Assembly: GCA_019009955.1 (NCBI GenBank)
Contig: CM032228.1
Location: 128,865,001-128,929,000, forward strand
Origin: Riptortus pedestris
Lineage: Eukaryota > Arthropoda > Insecta > Hemiptera > Alydidae
Direction of reading: 5' to 3'
Length of the DNA stretch: 64,000 nucleotides
This document shows positions 62,907 to 64,000 of this stretch, in pieces; the first letter of the stretch is position 1, and the number at the start of each line of letters is the position of its first letter. The notes under the pieces are model-generated. The model searched no databases. It was not told the DNA's origin and worked only from the letters and a program-made list of their open reading frames with translations. The position numbers and the translations under genes were made by a program.

Positions 62907-63705
62907 GATGAAAGACTTATTGAACTGTGTATTTGCATCAATGAAAGCACAATAGTGGATTTTTCCAACAGTTAGAATAACTCAAAGTATAAAAAAGTAA
63001 TATTTCAAATTTTTTATAACTAATAGTATTATACTAATATTATCAATAGTATTTACTATATTACAAAATAATAACTATTATTTTTTAAATGGTACACTAA
63101 TATACTGTAGGAAAATTGAAAAAATAAACAGATGATATAGGATGGGAGTAGCCCTGCTCCTATGGCTATCCACCATTTAAAACTCTGAAGAACTCCACTC
63201 CATTAGTACTCACCCTCCTTTCTATATTTTAGAAATATTATATTTTATTTTTATTTTGAGAGATTGTGATGTCGATATATAGTGGGACTATTATTAGACC
63301 TCATATTTTTTATTATTCCATTCATGGAATAATTATTCTTAAATATCAAGTATAAACTGTAATTTTTATAAGGTTGTATTTCTTTGTTTTAAAATAATGC
63401 GTCAAAAATTCGTTCAAAATATATTTATTATAAAATGTAATCATGATTAATTTAGTTAGCTTTAAAGGAGCTTTACAATAATAAATAATATCTATAATGT
63501 AATGCTTTAAGTTTTTATTCAGTACCTAGTCCATTATATTAGTAGTTTGATTTTAAGTATAAAAATATTATATCTATTTATTTAAAATATCAATATACAT
63601 ATCATTAATCCATAAAACTAAGATAAAAAGAAGGCAATTGTATAAAATATATCACTGTAAATATTTATAAACAATATATTTATTTAAAATAATTTAATTA
63701 TTTTT
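62907..63705. other. no gene seen; very AT-rich
   Basis: No recognisable coding, RNA or family repeat sequence. Confidence 0.4.
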
Positions 63706-63709
63706 GCAG

Positions 63710-63790
63710 CTGAATGCCCTAGTTAGTTGTCGTCAGCTGTTCTCTCTTCGGCTATCTTCTGAAACAGAAGTATTAACAACAATTAAGTAA
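63710..63790 (+). other. exon-like stretch (possible terminal exon of a downstream or overlapping gene)
   Basis: A good acceptor, TTAATTATTTTTGCAG, ends at 63709 and is followed by 26 open codons and TAA (LNALVSCRQLFSLRLSSETE + VLTTIK). Composition is less AT-rich than the flanks. I do not recognise the peptide and no partner exon is visible in the window. Confidence 0.22.
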
Positions 63791-63825
63791 TACTTTAGAA
63801 CAAAGTTCCTTGTAAAAAAATATTA

Positions 63826-63980
63826 AACCTAGAAGTATGAATTCAATTCTCACTGAGCGATAGAAATTTTTTAGTGACTAACTCATTAAATAAAAACCTT
63901 AGTCTCACCCTGGCCAGAAAAGGATAACCTGTCCTAATTAGCCTTAGTAGCTCAAAATGGATGTTTATAAATAACGTCAT
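63826..63980 (+). repeat. tRNA-like SINE copy 8, 5' truncated
   Basis: AATTCAATTCTCACTGAGCG (eroded B box), GACTAACTCATTAAATAAAA, CTCACCCTGGCCAGAAAAGG, TCCTAATTAGCCTTAGTAGC and tail AAAATGGATGTTTATAAATA. Its head resembles SINE copy 1 (CTGAGCAATAG) more than the others. Confidence 0.65.
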
Positions 63981-64000
63981 TTCAAAAAAAACAAAAATAT

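Noticed and set aside
1..64000. CRISPR arrays, operons, prokaryotic promoters or phage genes
   Set aside because: The sequence is clearly eukaryotic nuclear DNA: spliced AP3S gene, SINEs, LINEs and mariner. The tandem repeats seen are microsatellites, minisatellites or transposon units.
1..64000. Functional tRNA, snRNA or rRNA genes
   Set aside because: Only tRNA-like SINE heads with decayed boxes were found; none folds obviously into a complete cloverleaf by eye. A tRNA scan would settle it.

Overview
The window is animal nuclear DNA, almost certainly from an insect. It is AT-rich, has introns, and is dominated by transposable-element debris. The one host gene I can prove is the sigma subunit of the AP-3 adaptor complex (AP3S; the Drosophila orthologue is 'orange'). 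It lies on the + strand from 38130 to 55337 in five exons that together encode 189 residues with consistent splice sites and phases. Two short introns (82 and 79 bp) are followed by introns of about 2.6 kb and 13.9 kb, both filled with repeats. Protein wording, gene structure and the repeat mix (mariner, Penelope-like, R2/R4-like and jockey-like LINEs, Ty3/gypsy pieces) point to an insect with a repeat-rich genome. I cannot name the species.

Two unnamed repeat families explain most of the rest. Family 1 has about two dozen full or partial copies. It starts near GTCCGTCACGCAGGGGCTGC, carries AGCAGATTTCCC about 30 bp in, has a conserved internal block, then a microsatellite core (mostly (AT)n, sometimes (CA)n or with (GATA)n), and ends in a hairpin, GATTTCCCTTAAGGGAAATC followed by TGCT. 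That layout resembles non-autonomous Helentrons (HINE/DINE-1 type). Family 2 is about 1.3 kb: a CCCGGCTTCGCTCGGG hairpin, then direct units of roughly 285 bp, then a tail with CGGTTCAGCCGTTTATG and an AT tract. A tRNA-like SINE of about 205-226 bp is present in at least nine copies, two of them with clear target-site duplications.

Layout. 0-6 kb: broken DDE transposase, LINE RT and gypsy RNase H fragments. 6-16 kb: family 1 copies and SINEs. 16-21 kb: jockey-like RT and RNase H remnants inside family 2 copies that face each other across a microsatellite. 21.7-24.4 kb: two family 1 copies head to tail, the first with a 5'-truncated restriction-like-endonuclease LINE lodged in its AT core. 24.4-30 kb: no recognisable gene. 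30-37.8 kb: more family 1 copies with nested SINEs and an LTR-like insert, a GC-rich minisatellite, a strong hairpin at 33.85 kb and a gypsy integrase remnant. 38.1-55.3 kb: AP3S, whose last intron holds a near-complete but broken mariner, a long inverted repeat and a perfect-but-one 66-bp palindrome. 55.3-64 kb: probable 3' UTR, a Penelope-like remnant, family 2, SINEs and one exon-like stretch near the right end.

Apart from AP3S, every coding-like stretch that I recognise is broken mobile-element sequence. Repeat boundaries were read by eye and are good to a few bases at best; copies marked degenerate are good to tens of bases.
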